From contig NZ_VIUE01000036.1 in the NCBI RefSeq assembly GCF_007828215.1, forward strand, positions 1 through 57,909: DNA of 57,909 bases, written 5' to 3'. Position 1 is the first letter of the stretch; the number at the start of each line of letters is the position of its first letter. Made by a program: the position numbers and the translations under genes. Below the pieces are notes generated by a model that made no database searches, was not told where the DNA came from, and worked only from the letters and a program-made list of their open reading frames with translations. Of the stretch, positions 49,164-57,682 are shown piece by piece. Source of the DNA: Pseudomonas sp. SJZ074 (GTDB lineage: Bacteria > Pseudomonadota > Gammaproteobacteria > Pseudomonadales > Pseudomonadaceae).

Positions 49164-50309
49164 ATGGCGGCACTGCCGTACTGGCGGCTTTCCAGTTTCT
49201 ATCTGTTCTATTTCGCCCTGCTCGGTTCGACGGCGCCGTTCCTGGCGCTGTATTTCGATCACCTGGGATTCAACGCGGCGCGCATCGGCGAGCTGGTGGC
49301 GATTCCCATGTTGATGCGCTGCGTGGCGCCGAACATCTGGGGCTGGCTGGGGGACTACACCGGCCAGCGCCTGGCAATCGTGCGGTTTGGCGCGGTCTGT
49401 ACATTGCTGACCTTTTCCCTGATTTTCATCGACAAGAGCTACGCCTGGCTGGCGATGGTCATGGCCTTGCACGCGTTCTTCTGGCATGCGGTGCTGCCAC
49501 AGTTCGAAGTCATCACCCTGGCCCACCTGAGCGCGCAGGCCTCGCGCTACAGCCAGATCCGCCTGTGGGGCTCCATCGGGTTCATCATCGCCGTGGTCCT
49601 GCTGGGCCGGTTGTTCGAATGGCTGAGCCTGGACATCTACCCGCTGGCGCTGGTGTTGATCATGGGCGGCATCGTGTTCGCCAGCTTCTGGGTGCCCAAT
49701 GCCCAACCGGTGCAGGGGCCACGGGTGGTGGGCGACGGATTCCTGCGCCAGCTGCGCAACCCCGGTGTGCTGGCCTTCTACGCGTGCGTCGGTCTGATGC
49801 AGATGAGCCATGGGCCGTATTACACCTTCCTGACGCTGCACCTTGAGCGGCTGGGTTACAGCCGTGGGGTGATCGGCGTGCTCTGGGCCGTGGGCGTGGT
49901 GGCCGAGGTGCTGGTGTTCCTGGTGATGAGCCGGATCCTGGCGCGGTTTTCCGTGCGGCGGGTGCTGCTGGCGAGTTTCCTGCTGGCGGCTTTGCGCTGG
50001 TTGCTGCTGGGCTCATTGGCCGAATTTCTCTGGGTGCTGTTGTTTGCCCAGGTGCTGCATGCGGCGACCTTCGGCAGCTTTCACGCCGCTGCCATCCATT
50101 TCGTGCAACGTAGTTTCGGCTCCCGCCAACAAGGCCAGGGCCAGGCGCTGTATGCCGCGCTGGCCGGTACGGGCGGGGCATTGGGCGCGTTGTATTCCGG
50201 CTATAGCTGGAACGCCTTGGGCGCCACCTGGACTTTCAGTATCGCCAGCGTCGCAGCCTTCGCTGCAGCCGTTATCATTGCCACACGTATGCAAGAGGAC
50301 AGGCCATGA
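49164..50309 (+). CDS. MFS transporter, HcaT/PPP-type
   Basis: A 381-residue inner-membrane transporter with 12 predicted helices. FYFALLGSTAPFLALYFDHLGFNAARIGEL at the N terminus and RYSQIRLWGSIGFIIAVVLLGRLFEW in the middle are typical of the phenylpropionate-permease-like MFS branch. The stop overlaps the mtnB ATG (ATGA), so it is translationally coupled to methionine salvage. A role in moving a methylthio-nucleoside or related compound is possible but not shown by sequence. Confidence 0.88.
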   Translation: MAALPYWRLSSFYLFYFALLGSTAPFLALYFDHLGFNAARIGELVAIPMLMRCVAPNIWGWLGDYTGQRLAIVRFGAVCTLLTFSLIFIDKSYAWLAMVMALHAFFWHAVLPQFEVITLAHLSAQASRYSQIRLWGSIGFIIAVVLLGRLFEWLSLDIYPLALVLIMGGIVFASFWVPNAQPVQGPRVVGDGFLRQLRNPGVLAFYACVGLMQMSHGPYYTFLTLHLERLGYSRGVIGVLWAVGVVAEVLVFLVMSRILARFSVRRVLLASFLLAALRWLLLGSLAEFLWVLLFAQVLHAATFGSFHAAAIHFVQRSFGSRQQGQGQALYAALAGTGGALGALYSGYSWNALGATWTFSIASVAAFAAAVIIATRMQEDRP

Positions 50310-50926
50310 GCCTTACCCGTGAACAGCTTGCCCGGGAAATCATCGACGCCGGGCGTTTTCTGTATGGCCGCGGTTGGTCCCCGGCCACCAGCAGCAATTA
50401 CTCCGCCCGTCTTGCCCCTGACCAGGCCTTGCTTACGGTGTCTGGCAAGCACAAGGGGCAGTTGGGCGTTGACGATGTGCTGGCCACTGACCTGGACGGC
50501 AACAGCCTGGAACCGGGCAAGAAACCCTCCGCCGAAACCCTGTTGCACACCCAGCTCTACCGCTGGCGCCCGGAGATCGGCGCGGTGCTGCATACTCATT
50601 CGGTGAACGCCACGGTGCTGTCGCGCCTGACGGCTGAAGCGTTCATCGATTTCGAAGACTATGAACTGCAGAAAGCCTTCAGCGGCGTGTCGACCCACGA
50701 GTCCCGGGTGCGCGTGCCTATTTTCGACAACGACCAGGACATCGCCCGCCTGGCCGCCAAAGTGCAGCCGTGGCTCGACGAACATTCCGATTGCGTGGGC
50801 TACCTGATCCGTGGCCACGGCCTGTATACCTGGGGGACACGCATGAGTGATGCGTTGCGCCAGATCGAGGCGTTCGAATTCCTGTTCGAGTGCGAGCTGA
50901 AAACCCGCGCACTCCTGAACCGTTAA
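50306..50926 (+). CDS. mtnB: Methylthioribulose-1-phosphate dehydratase
   Basis: A 206-residue class II aldolase-fold enzyme of the methionine salvage pathway. It dehydrates 5-methylthioribulose 1-phosphate to the diketo compound. Zinc ligands are visible in VLHTHSVNATVL (two His) and RGHGLYTWG (third His). GWSPATSSNYSARL near the N terminus and KPSAETLLHTQLYR are family marks. It is followed by mtnD after 18 bases. Confidence 0.95.
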   Translation: MSLTREQLAREIIDAGRFLYGRGWSPATSSNYSARLAPDQALLTVSGKHKGQLGVDDVLATDLDGNSLEPGKKPSAETLLHTQLYRWRPEIGAVLHTHSVNATVLSRLTAEAFIDFEDYELQKAFSGVSTHESRVRVPIFDNDQDIARLAAKVQPWLDEHSDCVGYLIRGHGLYTWGTRMSDALRQIEAFEFLFECELKTRALLNR

Positions 50927-50944
50927 TTTGCTGGAGCCATTGCC

Positions 50945-51490
50945 ATGAGCAGCCTGTCCGTTTACCACGTCTCGAGTCCCGACATCCCGAACAAGGTGTT
51001 GACCCACTTCGAAGACATCGCCGCGACCCTGGCCGAACAGGGGGTTCGCTTCGACCGTTGGGAGGCCGCGACGAAAATCCAGCCAGGCGCGACCCAGGAC
51101 GAAGTGATTGCCGCCTACCGGAGCCAGATCGATCAATTGATGACCGAACGTGGCTACATCACGGTCGATGTCATCAGCCTCAATAGCGATCATCCGCAAA
51201 AAGCCGAACTGCGCGCCAAGTTCCTCGATGAGCATCGCCACGGCGAGGACGAAGTGCGCTTTTTCGTCGCCGGGCGTGGCCTGTTTACCCTGCACATCGA
51301 TGACTACGTTTACGCCGTGTTGTGCGAAAAGAACGACCTGATTTCCGTACCAGCGGGCACACCGCACTGGTTCGACATGGGCGAGCATCCGCACTTCGTT
51401 GCCATTCGCCTGTTCAACAACCCGGAAGGCTGGGTCGCCAAGTTCACCGGCGACGACATCGCCAGCCGTTTCCCACGCCTGGAGGACTGA
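50945..51490 (+). CDS. mtnD: Acireductone dioxygenase
   Basis: A 181-residue cupin. The metal site is EHRHGEDEVRFFVAGRG (His, His and Glu) with the second-block His in GTPHWFDMG. The iron form makes the ketoacid precursor of methionine plus formate; a nickel form would divert the substrate. Which metal is used cannot be told from sequence. RBS GGAG at 50934-50937. It lies between mtnB and mtnC. Confidence 0.96.
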   Translation: MSSLSVYHVSSPDIPNKVLTHFEDIAATLAEQGVRFDRWEAATKIQPGATQDEVIAAYRSQIDQLMTERGYITVDVISLNSDHPQKAELRAKFLDEHRHGEDEVRFFVAGRGLFTLHIDDYVYAVLCEKNDLISVPAGTPHWFDMGEHPHFVAIRLFNNPEGWVAKFTGDDIASRFPRLED

Positions 51491-51494
51491 GCCC

Positions 51495-52178
51495 GTGTCG
51501 ATCAAAGCCATACTCACCGACATCGAAGGCACCACCAGCGCGGTCAGTTTCGTCTTCGACGTGCTGTTTCCCTACGCTGCGCAGCATTTGCCGGCGTTTG
51601 TCCGTCAGCACGCCGACCGCGGCGACGTGGCCGAGCAACTGGCGGCGGTGCGCCAGGACAGTGGCGAGCCGGACGCTGACGTCGAGCGGGTCATCGCGAT
51701 TCTGCTGGGCTGGATTGCCGAAGACCGCAAGGCCACGCCACTCAAGGCGTTGCAGGGCATGGTCTGGGAGCAGGGATATCAGGCCGGGCAATTGAAAGGA
51801 CACGTGTACCCGGATGCGGTCGAGGCCCTCAAGCGCTGGCATCAGGCAGGCTACGGGCTCCATGTGTATTCATCGGGGTCGATCCAGGCGCAGAAGCTGA
51901 TCTTCGGCTGTTCAGAGGCCGGCGACCTGTCGTCGTTGTTCAGCGGTTACTTCGACACCACCTCAGGGCCCAAGCGCGAGGTGCAGTCCTATCAGCGGAT
52001 CAGCCAGGCCATAGGCATTGCGCCGGATGAAATCCTGTTCCTGTCGGACATCGTCCAGGAACTGGACGCGGCCCGGGGGGCTGGCATGGCGACGTGTGGA
52101 TTGGCTCGGGAGGGAGGAGCGCTGGAGGGGCATGTCACGGTAAAAAGTTTCACCGATATAAATCCCGAGGGTTTCTAA
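51495..52178 (+). CDS. mtnC: Enolase-phosphatase E1
   Basis: A 227-residue HAD-superfamily enzyme that enolises and dephosphorylates the diketo compound made by MtnB, giving acireductone for MtnD. Motif I is ILTDIEGTTSAVSFVFDVLFPYA, motif II VYSSGSIQAQKLIFG, and the C-terminal motif FLSDIVQELDAARGAGM. Start is GTG 51495 with GGAGG at 51481-51485, partly inside mtnD; a longer frame to 51399 overlaps mtnD and is not plausible. It ends the operon and is followed by a nested palindrome. Confidence 0.95.
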   Translation: MSIKAILTDIEGTTSAVSFVFDVLFPYAAQHLPAFVRQHADRGDVAEQLAAVRQDSGEPDADVERVIAILLGWIAEDRKATPLKALQGMVWEQGYQAGQLKGHVYPDAVEALKRWHQAGYGLHVYSSGSIQAQKLIFGCSEAGDLSSLFSGYFDTTSGPKREVQSYQRISQAIGIAPDEILFLSDIVQELDAARGAGMATCGLAREGGALEGHVTVKSFTDINPEGF

Positions 52179-52195
52179 GGACCACCGCAAACCCT

Positions 52196-52265
52196 GTGGC
52201 GAGGGGATTTATCCCCTGGTTTTAGGGCTGCCATGCAGCCCAGCGGGGATAAATCCCCTCGCCAC
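52196..52265. repeat. Nested palindromic element, copy 1
   Basis: Outer perfect 21-base arms (52196-52216 and 52245-52265, starting GTGGCGAGGGGATTTATCCC) enclose an inner hairpin GGGCTGC-CAT-GCAGCCC. It has the same architecture as the copy at 55386-55507. It lies just after mtnC. Confidence 0.8.
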
Positions 52266-52306
52266 AAAAGCCCAGTTGAGGGAGCCCAACTGGGCGAACT
52301 TCAAGC

Positions 52307-52585
52307 TCAAGCGCTGTGGTAAGTCGGCAGCGCGAAGCGATGCTGGCTTTGCAGCATGGTGATCTGCGGCAGCTCGCTGGCCTGTTCGGCCAAGTCACGA
52401 CGGATAGCACTGATCACCCAGGACAGCTGGTCCCCTGCGTGCAACTGGGCGTAGGAAATCGAGCGTTTGAACTGTTTGCCTTCGCTATTGCGCAATGTCA
52501 GCAGGATGCCGCCGTCCGGGCGAGCTTGTGTAGTCACTTCGTAGTTGGAAAACAGGGACGCGAATTTCTCTTGAATCATATTCAT
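52307..52585 (-). CDS. DUF3509 domain protein
   Basis: A 92-residue protein of a small Pseudomonas-specific family (DUF3509, recalled from memory). It reads MNMIQEKFASLFSNYEVTTQARPDGGILLTLRNSEGKQFKRSISYAQLHAGDQLSWVISAIRR with no signal or membrane segment. I chose ATG 52585, preceded by AGGAG at a good distance; the open frame runs on to 53137 only as antisense. Function unknown. Confidence 0.85.
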   Translation of the reverse strand: MNMIQEKFASLFSNYEVTTQARPDGGILLTLRNSEGKQFKRSISYAQLHAGDQLSWVISAIRRDLAEQASELPQITMLQSQHRFALPTYHSA

Positions 52586-52934
52586 ATGACTGCTCCTTGG
52601 TGGTGGCAAACCGTGGAGGAGCAGTTGCACTGACCATGCCAGCATTGGATTCGTTATAAATTCCTTTAAAAACAATAAGTTAATTTTATGTAGCTTTTTT
52701 GCTTTCGTGCATCTTGCATGAATAGCCATCGTGCATCCTGCATTTTGCGTGGTCGGGCAATCATTTTTGGAACCAAATCGATTCCTGACGCTCACGCTTC
52801 GCCTGTCCCCGGCAGCGGATACAAAACATTGCAAAAACCGCGTGTACAGCAGAACAACCGCTGGGTACTTTCGACCGACCATCGCTGCCAGCCGAGAGCA
52901 GGAACCGAGACCCGCAGGTTGAACGGGGAGTTTC
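52586..52934. promoter_or_regulatory. Divergent intergenic region, DUF3509 / acyl-CoA synthetase
   Basis: 349 bases without a credible gene, AT-rich in the left part. It contains two direct repeats, CGTGCATCTTGCAT (52707-52720) and CGTGCATCCTGCAT (52731-52744), spaced 24 bases apart, which could bind a regulator. Confidence 0.5.
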
Positions 52935-54761
52935 ATGAGTCGTACACCCAGCGACGCCATTACCTGGGGCATGATGCTGCGCAAGCTGCCTTCGCTCTTC
53001 AGAGTCGTTCCCCGGATCATCAAGGGCCACAAGCTCGCCAATGTCCGGGACCCGGCCCAGCCCTGTGGCCTGGGCTGGAGTTTCGAACAGGCCACGCAAC
53101 GTAATCCCCAGGGCCCGGCGTTGCTGTGCGGCGACATTTCATTGAGTTATGCACAGGTCAACGAGCAGGCCAATCGCATCGCCCACTACTGGTTGGCGCA
53201 GGGCATCGACAAGGGCGATTGCATTGCGATCTTTCTCGAAAACCGTCCACAACTGCTGATCACACTGCTGGCGGCGGCAAAGGTCGGGGCGGTCAGCGCC
53301 ATGATCAACACCTCGCAAACGGGCGACGCGCTGGTCCATAGCTTGGCGCTGGTTGCGCCGGCCGCTGTGGTGGTGGGGGACGAACGGGTCCCGGCTTTCG
53401 AGGCGGTGCGCGGCCGGACCGCTTTGCCGAGCGTTCGCACCTGGTGGCTGGCGGACGAGCACGGCGCCGCTGTTCCTTGCGGTTTCGTCGACCTGCTGGG
53501 CAACAGCGAGGACTACCCCAGTACCAACCCGGCCAGCAGCCGCCAGGTATTTTTCGACGACCCGTGTTTTTATCTCTACACCTCGGGCACCACTGGCCTG
53601 CCCAAGGCCGTGGTGTTCCGCCATGGGCGCTGGATGCGCACGGCCGTCCATTCTGGCCTGATTGCCCTGGACATGCAGCCCGACGATGTCTTCTATTGCC
53701 CTTTGCCGCTGTATCACGCCACGGGACTGTGCGTGTGTTGGGGAGCGGCGATCAGCGGTGCGTCGGCTTTTGCGATCCGGCGCACCTTCAGCGCCGGTCG
53801 GTTCTGGAGCGATGTACGCCGTCATCGGGCGACCACGCTGGGTTATGCGGGGGAGTTGTGCCGCTACCTGATTGACCTGCCGGCCAGCGGCGAAGACCGG
53901 CACCATGATGTGAAGAAGATGATCGGCACTGGCCTGCGGCCGGGCGCCTGGGCTGCGTTCAAGGCCCGCTTCGGTGTCGAGCACATCTGTGAACTGTACG
54001 CGGCCAGCGACGGCAATATCGGCTTCAGCAACCTATTGAATTTCGACAATACCGTCGGGTTTTCCCTGACGGGCTGGGCGCTGGTGCGGTACGACCAGGG
54101 CAGCGGGATGCCGTTGCGCAACCTGCAAGGGCGGCTGCAGAAAGTGCCGAAGGGCCAGCCTGGCCTGTTGTTGGCGCGGATCGATGACAAGGCGCCTCTG
54201 GATGGCTACACCGACGCGGCCCGGAACGAAGAAAGCCTCTACCGGGATGCCTTCACCCCGGGCGACCTTTATCTCAACACCGGCGATCTGCTGCGTGACC
54301 TGGGTTTTGGCCATGGCCAGTTCGTCGACCGTCTCGGCGACACGTTCCTCTGGAAGGGCGAAAGCGTATCCGCCACGCAGGTGGAGAACGTCTTGCTTCA
54401 GCACCGGCAAGTGGCCGAGGCGGTGGTCTATGGGGTGGAGGTCAACGGTGTCGACGGGCGCGCCGGTATGGCGGCGATCACCCCGTCCGAATCGCTGGCA
54501 ACCCTGGATTTCAGCGAACTGTTGCAGTTTCTGCAATCCAGGCTGTCGGCCGGTGCGGTGCCACTGTTCCTGCGAATCAAGGTGAAGATGGACATCACCG
54601 ACACCTTCAAATACCACAAGACCCGGCTCAGGCGCGAAGCCTTCGACCCCTGCGTCATAGACGATGAGCCGATCTACGCCTGGCTGCCCGGCACTGGAAC
54701 CTATGTGCGGGTCGACCGCCAGTTGGCGATGCAGATCCAGGGTGGGCGGTTCTGCTATTGA
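52935..54761 (+). CDS. Long-chain acyl-CoA synthetase (FadD6/FATP-like)
   Basis: A 608-residue ANL-superfamily ligase that activates fatty acids to acyl-CoA through an acyl-AMP. The P-loop motif is FYLYTSGTTGLPKAVVFRHG (about 212-231), followed by YCPLPLYHATGLCVCWGAA and the acyl-binding/ATP part NTGDLLRDLGFGHGQFVDRLGDTFLWKGESVSATQVEN. The last is typical of the very-long-chain/FATP group. The catalytic Lys is expected in the C-terminal KMDITDTFKYHKTRLRREAF. GGGGAG lies before ATG 52935. It stands as a single gene. Confidence 0.92.
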   Translation: MSRTPSDAITWGMMLRKLPSLFRVVPRIIKGHKLANVRDPAQPCGLGWSFEQATQRNPQGPALLCGDISLSYAQVNEQANRIAHYWLAQGIDKGDCIAIFLENRPQLLITLLAAAKVGAVSAMINTSQTGDALVHSLALVAPAAVVVGDERVPAFEAVRGRTALPSVRTWWLADEHGAAVPCGFVDLLGNSEDYPSTNPASSRQVFFDDPCFYLYTSGTTGLPKAVVFRHGRWMRTAVHSGLIALDMQPDDVFYCPLPLYHATGLCVCWGAAISGASAFAIRRTFSAGRFWSDVRRHRATTLGYAGELCRYLIDLPASGEDRHHDVKKMIGTGLRPGAWAAFKARFGVEHICELYAASDGNIGFSNLLNFDNTVGFSLTGWALVRYDQGSGMPLRNLQGRLQKVPKGQPGLLLARIDDKAPLDGYTDAARNEESLYRDAFTPGDLYLNTGDLLRDLGFGHGQFVDRLGDTFLWKGESVSATQVENVLLQHRQVAEAVVYGVEVNGVDGRAGMAAITPSESLATLDFSELLQFLQSRLSAGAVPLFLRIKVKMDITDTFKYHKTRLRREAFDPCVIDDEPIYAWLPGTGTYVRVDRQLAMQIQGGRFCY

Positions 54762-54856
54762 TTGTGGCTATAACAGGTACAGAGAAAAAGGGGATGACAG
54801 GCCCTGCGTCGCTCGGGAAACTAGCCGCATTCTCGAAGACTCAAGTGGAGTACCCC

Positions 54857-55375
54857 ATGTCCGATACAAGCCGCCAGATGACCCCGGAAGAGGCCGCGGA
54901 ATTTGCCGAACAGGTGTTCAACGTGGCGCGCCAGGGGGACGCCGCGATGATGGCGGCCTTGCTGAGCAAAGGCTTGCCGCCCAACCTGCGCAACCACAAG
55001 GGTGACACCTTGCTGATGCTGGCCGCTTATCACGGTCACGTGGAAACGGTGAAAGTGTTGCTGGAACACAAGGCCGATCCGGAAATCCGCAACGACAACG
55101 GCCAGAGCCCGATTGCCGGTGCGGCATTCAAGGGCGACCTGGCGGTGGTTTCGGCGTTGGTGGACGGTGGCGCACAGGTGGAAGGCGCGTCCTTCGATGG
55201 CCGCACGGCGCTGATGATGGCGGCGATGTTCAACCGGGTGGCAATCGTCGACTATCTGATTGGCAAAGGCGCGGATCCGAAGGCCAAGGACGCCAACGGT
55301 GTCTCGGCCCTCGATGCGGCTCGGACCATGGGGGCGGTGGATACCACGGCGCAGTTGGAGAAGTTGTTGGGTTGA
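54857..55375 (+). CDS. Ankyrin repeat protein
   Basis: A 172-residue soluble protein made of about four ankyrin repeats (NHKGDTLLMLAAYHGHVETVKVLLEHKADPEIRN, NGQSPIAGAAFKGDLAVVSALVDGGA, DGRTALMMAAMFNRVAIVDYLIGKGADPKA) after a short helical leader. I chose ATG 54857 with GGAG six bases upstream. In Pseudomonas similar proteins (AnkB-like) adjoin catalases; none is present here. It probably mediates protein contacts. Partner unknown. Confidence 0.88.
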   Translation: MSDTSRQMTPEEAAEFAEQVFNVARQGDAAMMAALLSKGLPPNLRNHKGDTLLMLAAYHGHVETVKVLLEHKADPEIRNDNGQSPIAGAAFKGDLAVVSALVDGGAQVEGASFDGRTALMMAAMFNRVAIVDYLIGKGADPKAKDANGVSALDAARTMGAVDTTAQLEKLLG

Positions 55376-55385
55376 GGCTGCTTTT

Positions 55386-55507
55386 GTGGCGAGGGGATTT
55401 AGCGAAATGTCGCCCGCCCCGCACCCTGACCACTCGGTGTGTCAGAATTGGGGGCTGCTTCGCAGCCCAGCGGGGCCGTGTGACGCTTCGCTAAATCCCC
55501 TCGCCAC
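55386..55507. repeat. Nested palindromic element, copy 2
   Basis: Outer perfect 21-base arms (55386-55406 and 55487-55507, GTGGCGAGGGGATTTAGCGA and onward) enclose about 80 bases with an inner hairpin GGGCTGC-TTC-GCAGCCC (55452-55468). It has the same plan as 52196-52265 but a larger interior. It lies between the ankyrin gene and the next. Confidence 0.8.
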
Positions 55508-55535
55508 AGTAATCCCTCGCTAAAGGATCCACCCA

Positions 55536-56066
55536 ATGAAAGCCGCACTCGTCGAACTCATCAGCAAAATCAGCTCCGGCTGCCTGGGCGATGCCGACAT
55601 TGAAAGGATTGCCGACGAAGCAGCCCAGGCCTATGCCGATCCGGCGGCTTTCCTGGCGGCCAACCCGGACATCAACTACGACGACACCTTTCCGATTCCC
55701 CTGGGTGAATGGGTGGTCGTCGGCAGCTTGCCGGACACCGTACTGTTCCAGGCCGACACCTATGTGCAGTTGTTCGAGCAGATCGTCGCGTCTTTCGGCC
55801 CCGGCGTGGCATTCAATCTCAAGCCCACGCAACTGGCGAAAACCGAAGCGCTGACGGCGCTCAACCGCATCCAGATCCAGATGAGCAGCCTGAACAAGGA
55901 AAACGGCGGCTACGTGCTGATGAACTTCAGCCAACTGCTCGACGATGAATTGCAGATGGTGTTGGTGTACGGCAACGACGTGCCGCGGGTGCTGGAGTTG
56001 GGCGCGCAAGTCGGCATCGCCGTGGCGCCCGCCCTGGAAGCCCTCAAGATCGCGGTCCACGTCTGA
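55536..56066 (+). CDS. Conserved hypothetical protein
   Basis: A 176-residue acidic, soluble protein with no signal or membrane segment. It is mixed alpha/beta, with DDTFPIPLGEWVVVGSLPDTVLFQADTYVQLFEQIVASFG in the middle. No catalytic motif and no family I can name. Start ATG 55536 is the only good one. It lies downstream of the ankyrin gene beyond a palindromic element. Confidence 0.75.
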   Translation: MKAALVELISKISSGCLGDADIERIADEAAQAYADPAAFLAANPDINYDDTFPIPLGEWVVVGSLPDTVLFQADTYVQLFEQIVASFGPGVAFNLKPTQLAKTEALTALNRIQIQMSSLNKENGGYVLMNFSQLLDDELQMVLVYGNDVPRVLELGAQVGIAVAPALEALKIAVHV

Positions 56067-56137
56067 AGCAATCCAACGGAACCCTCGCTGGAGGCGGACT
56101 ATCCTAAGTGTGCATGTCATCACTTGGGAGCGACACC

Positions 56138-56329
56138 ATGGGTTCCACCTTCAATGGCCTGGTTGGCCTGATCATCCTGGCGCTCGATATCTGGGCGATC
56201 ATCAATGTACTCAAGAGTGGCGCGGAAACCGGGATGAAAATCCTCTGGGTACTGCTGATCCTGCTGTTGCCGGTATTGGGTCTGATCATCTGGGCGATTG
56301 CCGGGCCGCGAGGCAACGTGCGGGTTTGA
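56138..56329 (+). CDS. Small two-helix membrane protein, PLDc N-terminal domain type
   Basis: A 63-residue protein: two hydrophobic helices (GLVGLIILALDIWAIINVL and ILWVLLILLLPVLGLIIWAIAG) ending in GPRG, the pattern of the phospholipase-D nuclease N-terminal (cardiolipin synthase leader) domain standing alone. ATG 56138 has GGGAG seven bases upstream; ATG 56108 upstream lacks a site. Function unknown, likely inner membrane. Confidence 0.8.
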   Translation: MGSTFNGLVGLIILALDIWAIINVLKSGAETGMKILWVLLILLLPVLGLIIWAIAGPRGNVRV

Positions 56330-56376
56330 CGGTTCCGCTGCGGCGCCCGGCAGGTTTCGCCCGCCGGGCTTCTATC

Positions 56377-57564
56377 TCAGGCCGCTGCCAAGGCGTGCTT
56401 CTGTGACGTACCAAGAAAGCGCAGCAGGGCCAGCAGCGGGAAAGCACTGCCAATGATCACCACCCACAGCCAGCCGCCATGCTCGTACACCGCGCTGGCA
56501 ATCGACGAACCGAAGGCACCGCCGACGAAGATGCTGGTCATGTACAGGGCATTGAGCCGGCCGCGGCTTTTGGCATCCAGGGCATAGATGGTGCGTTGGC
56601 CCAGCACCATGTTCATCTGCACACAGAAGTCCAATACCACGCCGGTGACTGCCAGGCCGATGACGCTATAGAGCGGATGGATGAACGCCGGCAGGAAACT
56701 CAGGCTGGCAAAGAGCATCGCCAGCAGCGAGGCGATGCGGGTGTGACCGGCGTCGGCCAGTCGCCCGGCAATGGGGGCGGCGATGGCGCCGATGGCACCG
56801 ACCAGGGCGAACAGGGCAATCTCGGTCTGGGACAGCCCATGGTTACGCGCAAGCTCCAGGGGGGCGGCAGTCCAGAACAGGCTGAACGTGGCGAACATGC
56901 AGGCCTGGTAAAGCGCCCGTTGGCGCAACAACGGTTGTTGGCGCAGTAAGGTGCCGAGTGAGCCCAGCAGTTGCCAGTAGGTGGCGCTGTGGTCGGGCTG
57001 GCGCTTGGGTACGGTGAACGCCAGGACGAGGCTGATCGCCGCCATCAATGCCGCCGCGATCATGAACATCGCGCGCCAGCCAAGGTAATCCGCCACCACG
57101 CTGGAGACCGGCCGTGCCAGCAGGATCCCCAGCAGCAACCCACCCATGATCCCACCCACCACCCGACCCCGGGACGCTTCCGGGGTGAGATGCGCAGCCA
57201 GGGGAATCAGCACTTGCACCGACACTGAACTGAACCCCACCAGCAGCGAAACCAGCAGGAACACATTTGGCTGATCGGTGAACGCCGCACCCAACAGGCT
57301 GGCGATCGCCACGAGGGTGGTGAGGATCATCAACCGGCGGTCTTCCAGCAGATCGCCCAGCGGCACCAGGAAGAACAGGCCCAGGGCGTAACCGATCTGG
57401 GTCAGCGAGACGATCAGGCTGGCCATGGTGCTGGACAAGCCGACGTCGGGGGCGATCAGGTCGATGATGGGTTGAGCGTAATAGAGGTTGGCAACGATGG
57501 CGCCGCAGCAGAAGGCGAACAGCAGGACCATGCCTCGGGTCAGGGCGGGGGAGTTGGCGGTCAT
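56377..57564 (-). CDS. MFS transporter (drug/sugar efflux type)
   Basis: A 395-residue inner-membrane protein with 12 predicted helices. SLIVSLTQIGYALGLFFLVPLGDLLEDRRLMI contains the cytoplasmic loop 2-3 motif (GDLLEDRRL) of MFS antiporters, and VLIPLAAHLTPEASRGRVVGGIMGG is the motif of the DHA1-type exporters. Substrate unknown. It is convergent with the small membrane gene. The transposase fragment lies upstream. Confidence 0.9.
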   Translation of the reverse strand: MTANSPALTRGMVLLFAFCCGAIVANLYYAQPIIDLIAPDVGLSSTMASLIVSLTQIGYALGLFFLVPLGDLLEDRRLMILTTLVAIASLLGAAFTDQPNVFLLVSLLVGFSSVSVQVLIPLAAHLTPEASRGRVVGGIMGGLLLGILLARPVSSVVADYLGWRAMFMIAAALMAAISLVLAFTVPKRQPDHSATYWQLLGSLGTLLRQQPLLRQRALYQACMFATFSLFWTAAPLELARNHGLSQTEIALFALVGAIGAIAAPIAGRLADAGHTRIASLLAMLFASLSFLPAFIHPLYSVIGLAVTGVVLDFCVQMNMVLGQRTIYALDAKSRGRLNALYMTSIFVGGAFGSSIASAVYEHGGWLWVVIIGSAFPLLALLRFLGTSQKHALAAA

Positions 57565-57682
57565 GGGAATTCCGTCAATGACTAGTAAGGAGTGCGGGCA
57601 AGGCTAAAGGCTGTGCCGGCTTTGGGATAGTCGCCTGGATTGATAACAACCATGTCCGGGATTGATGCGACTGTGGGAGATT

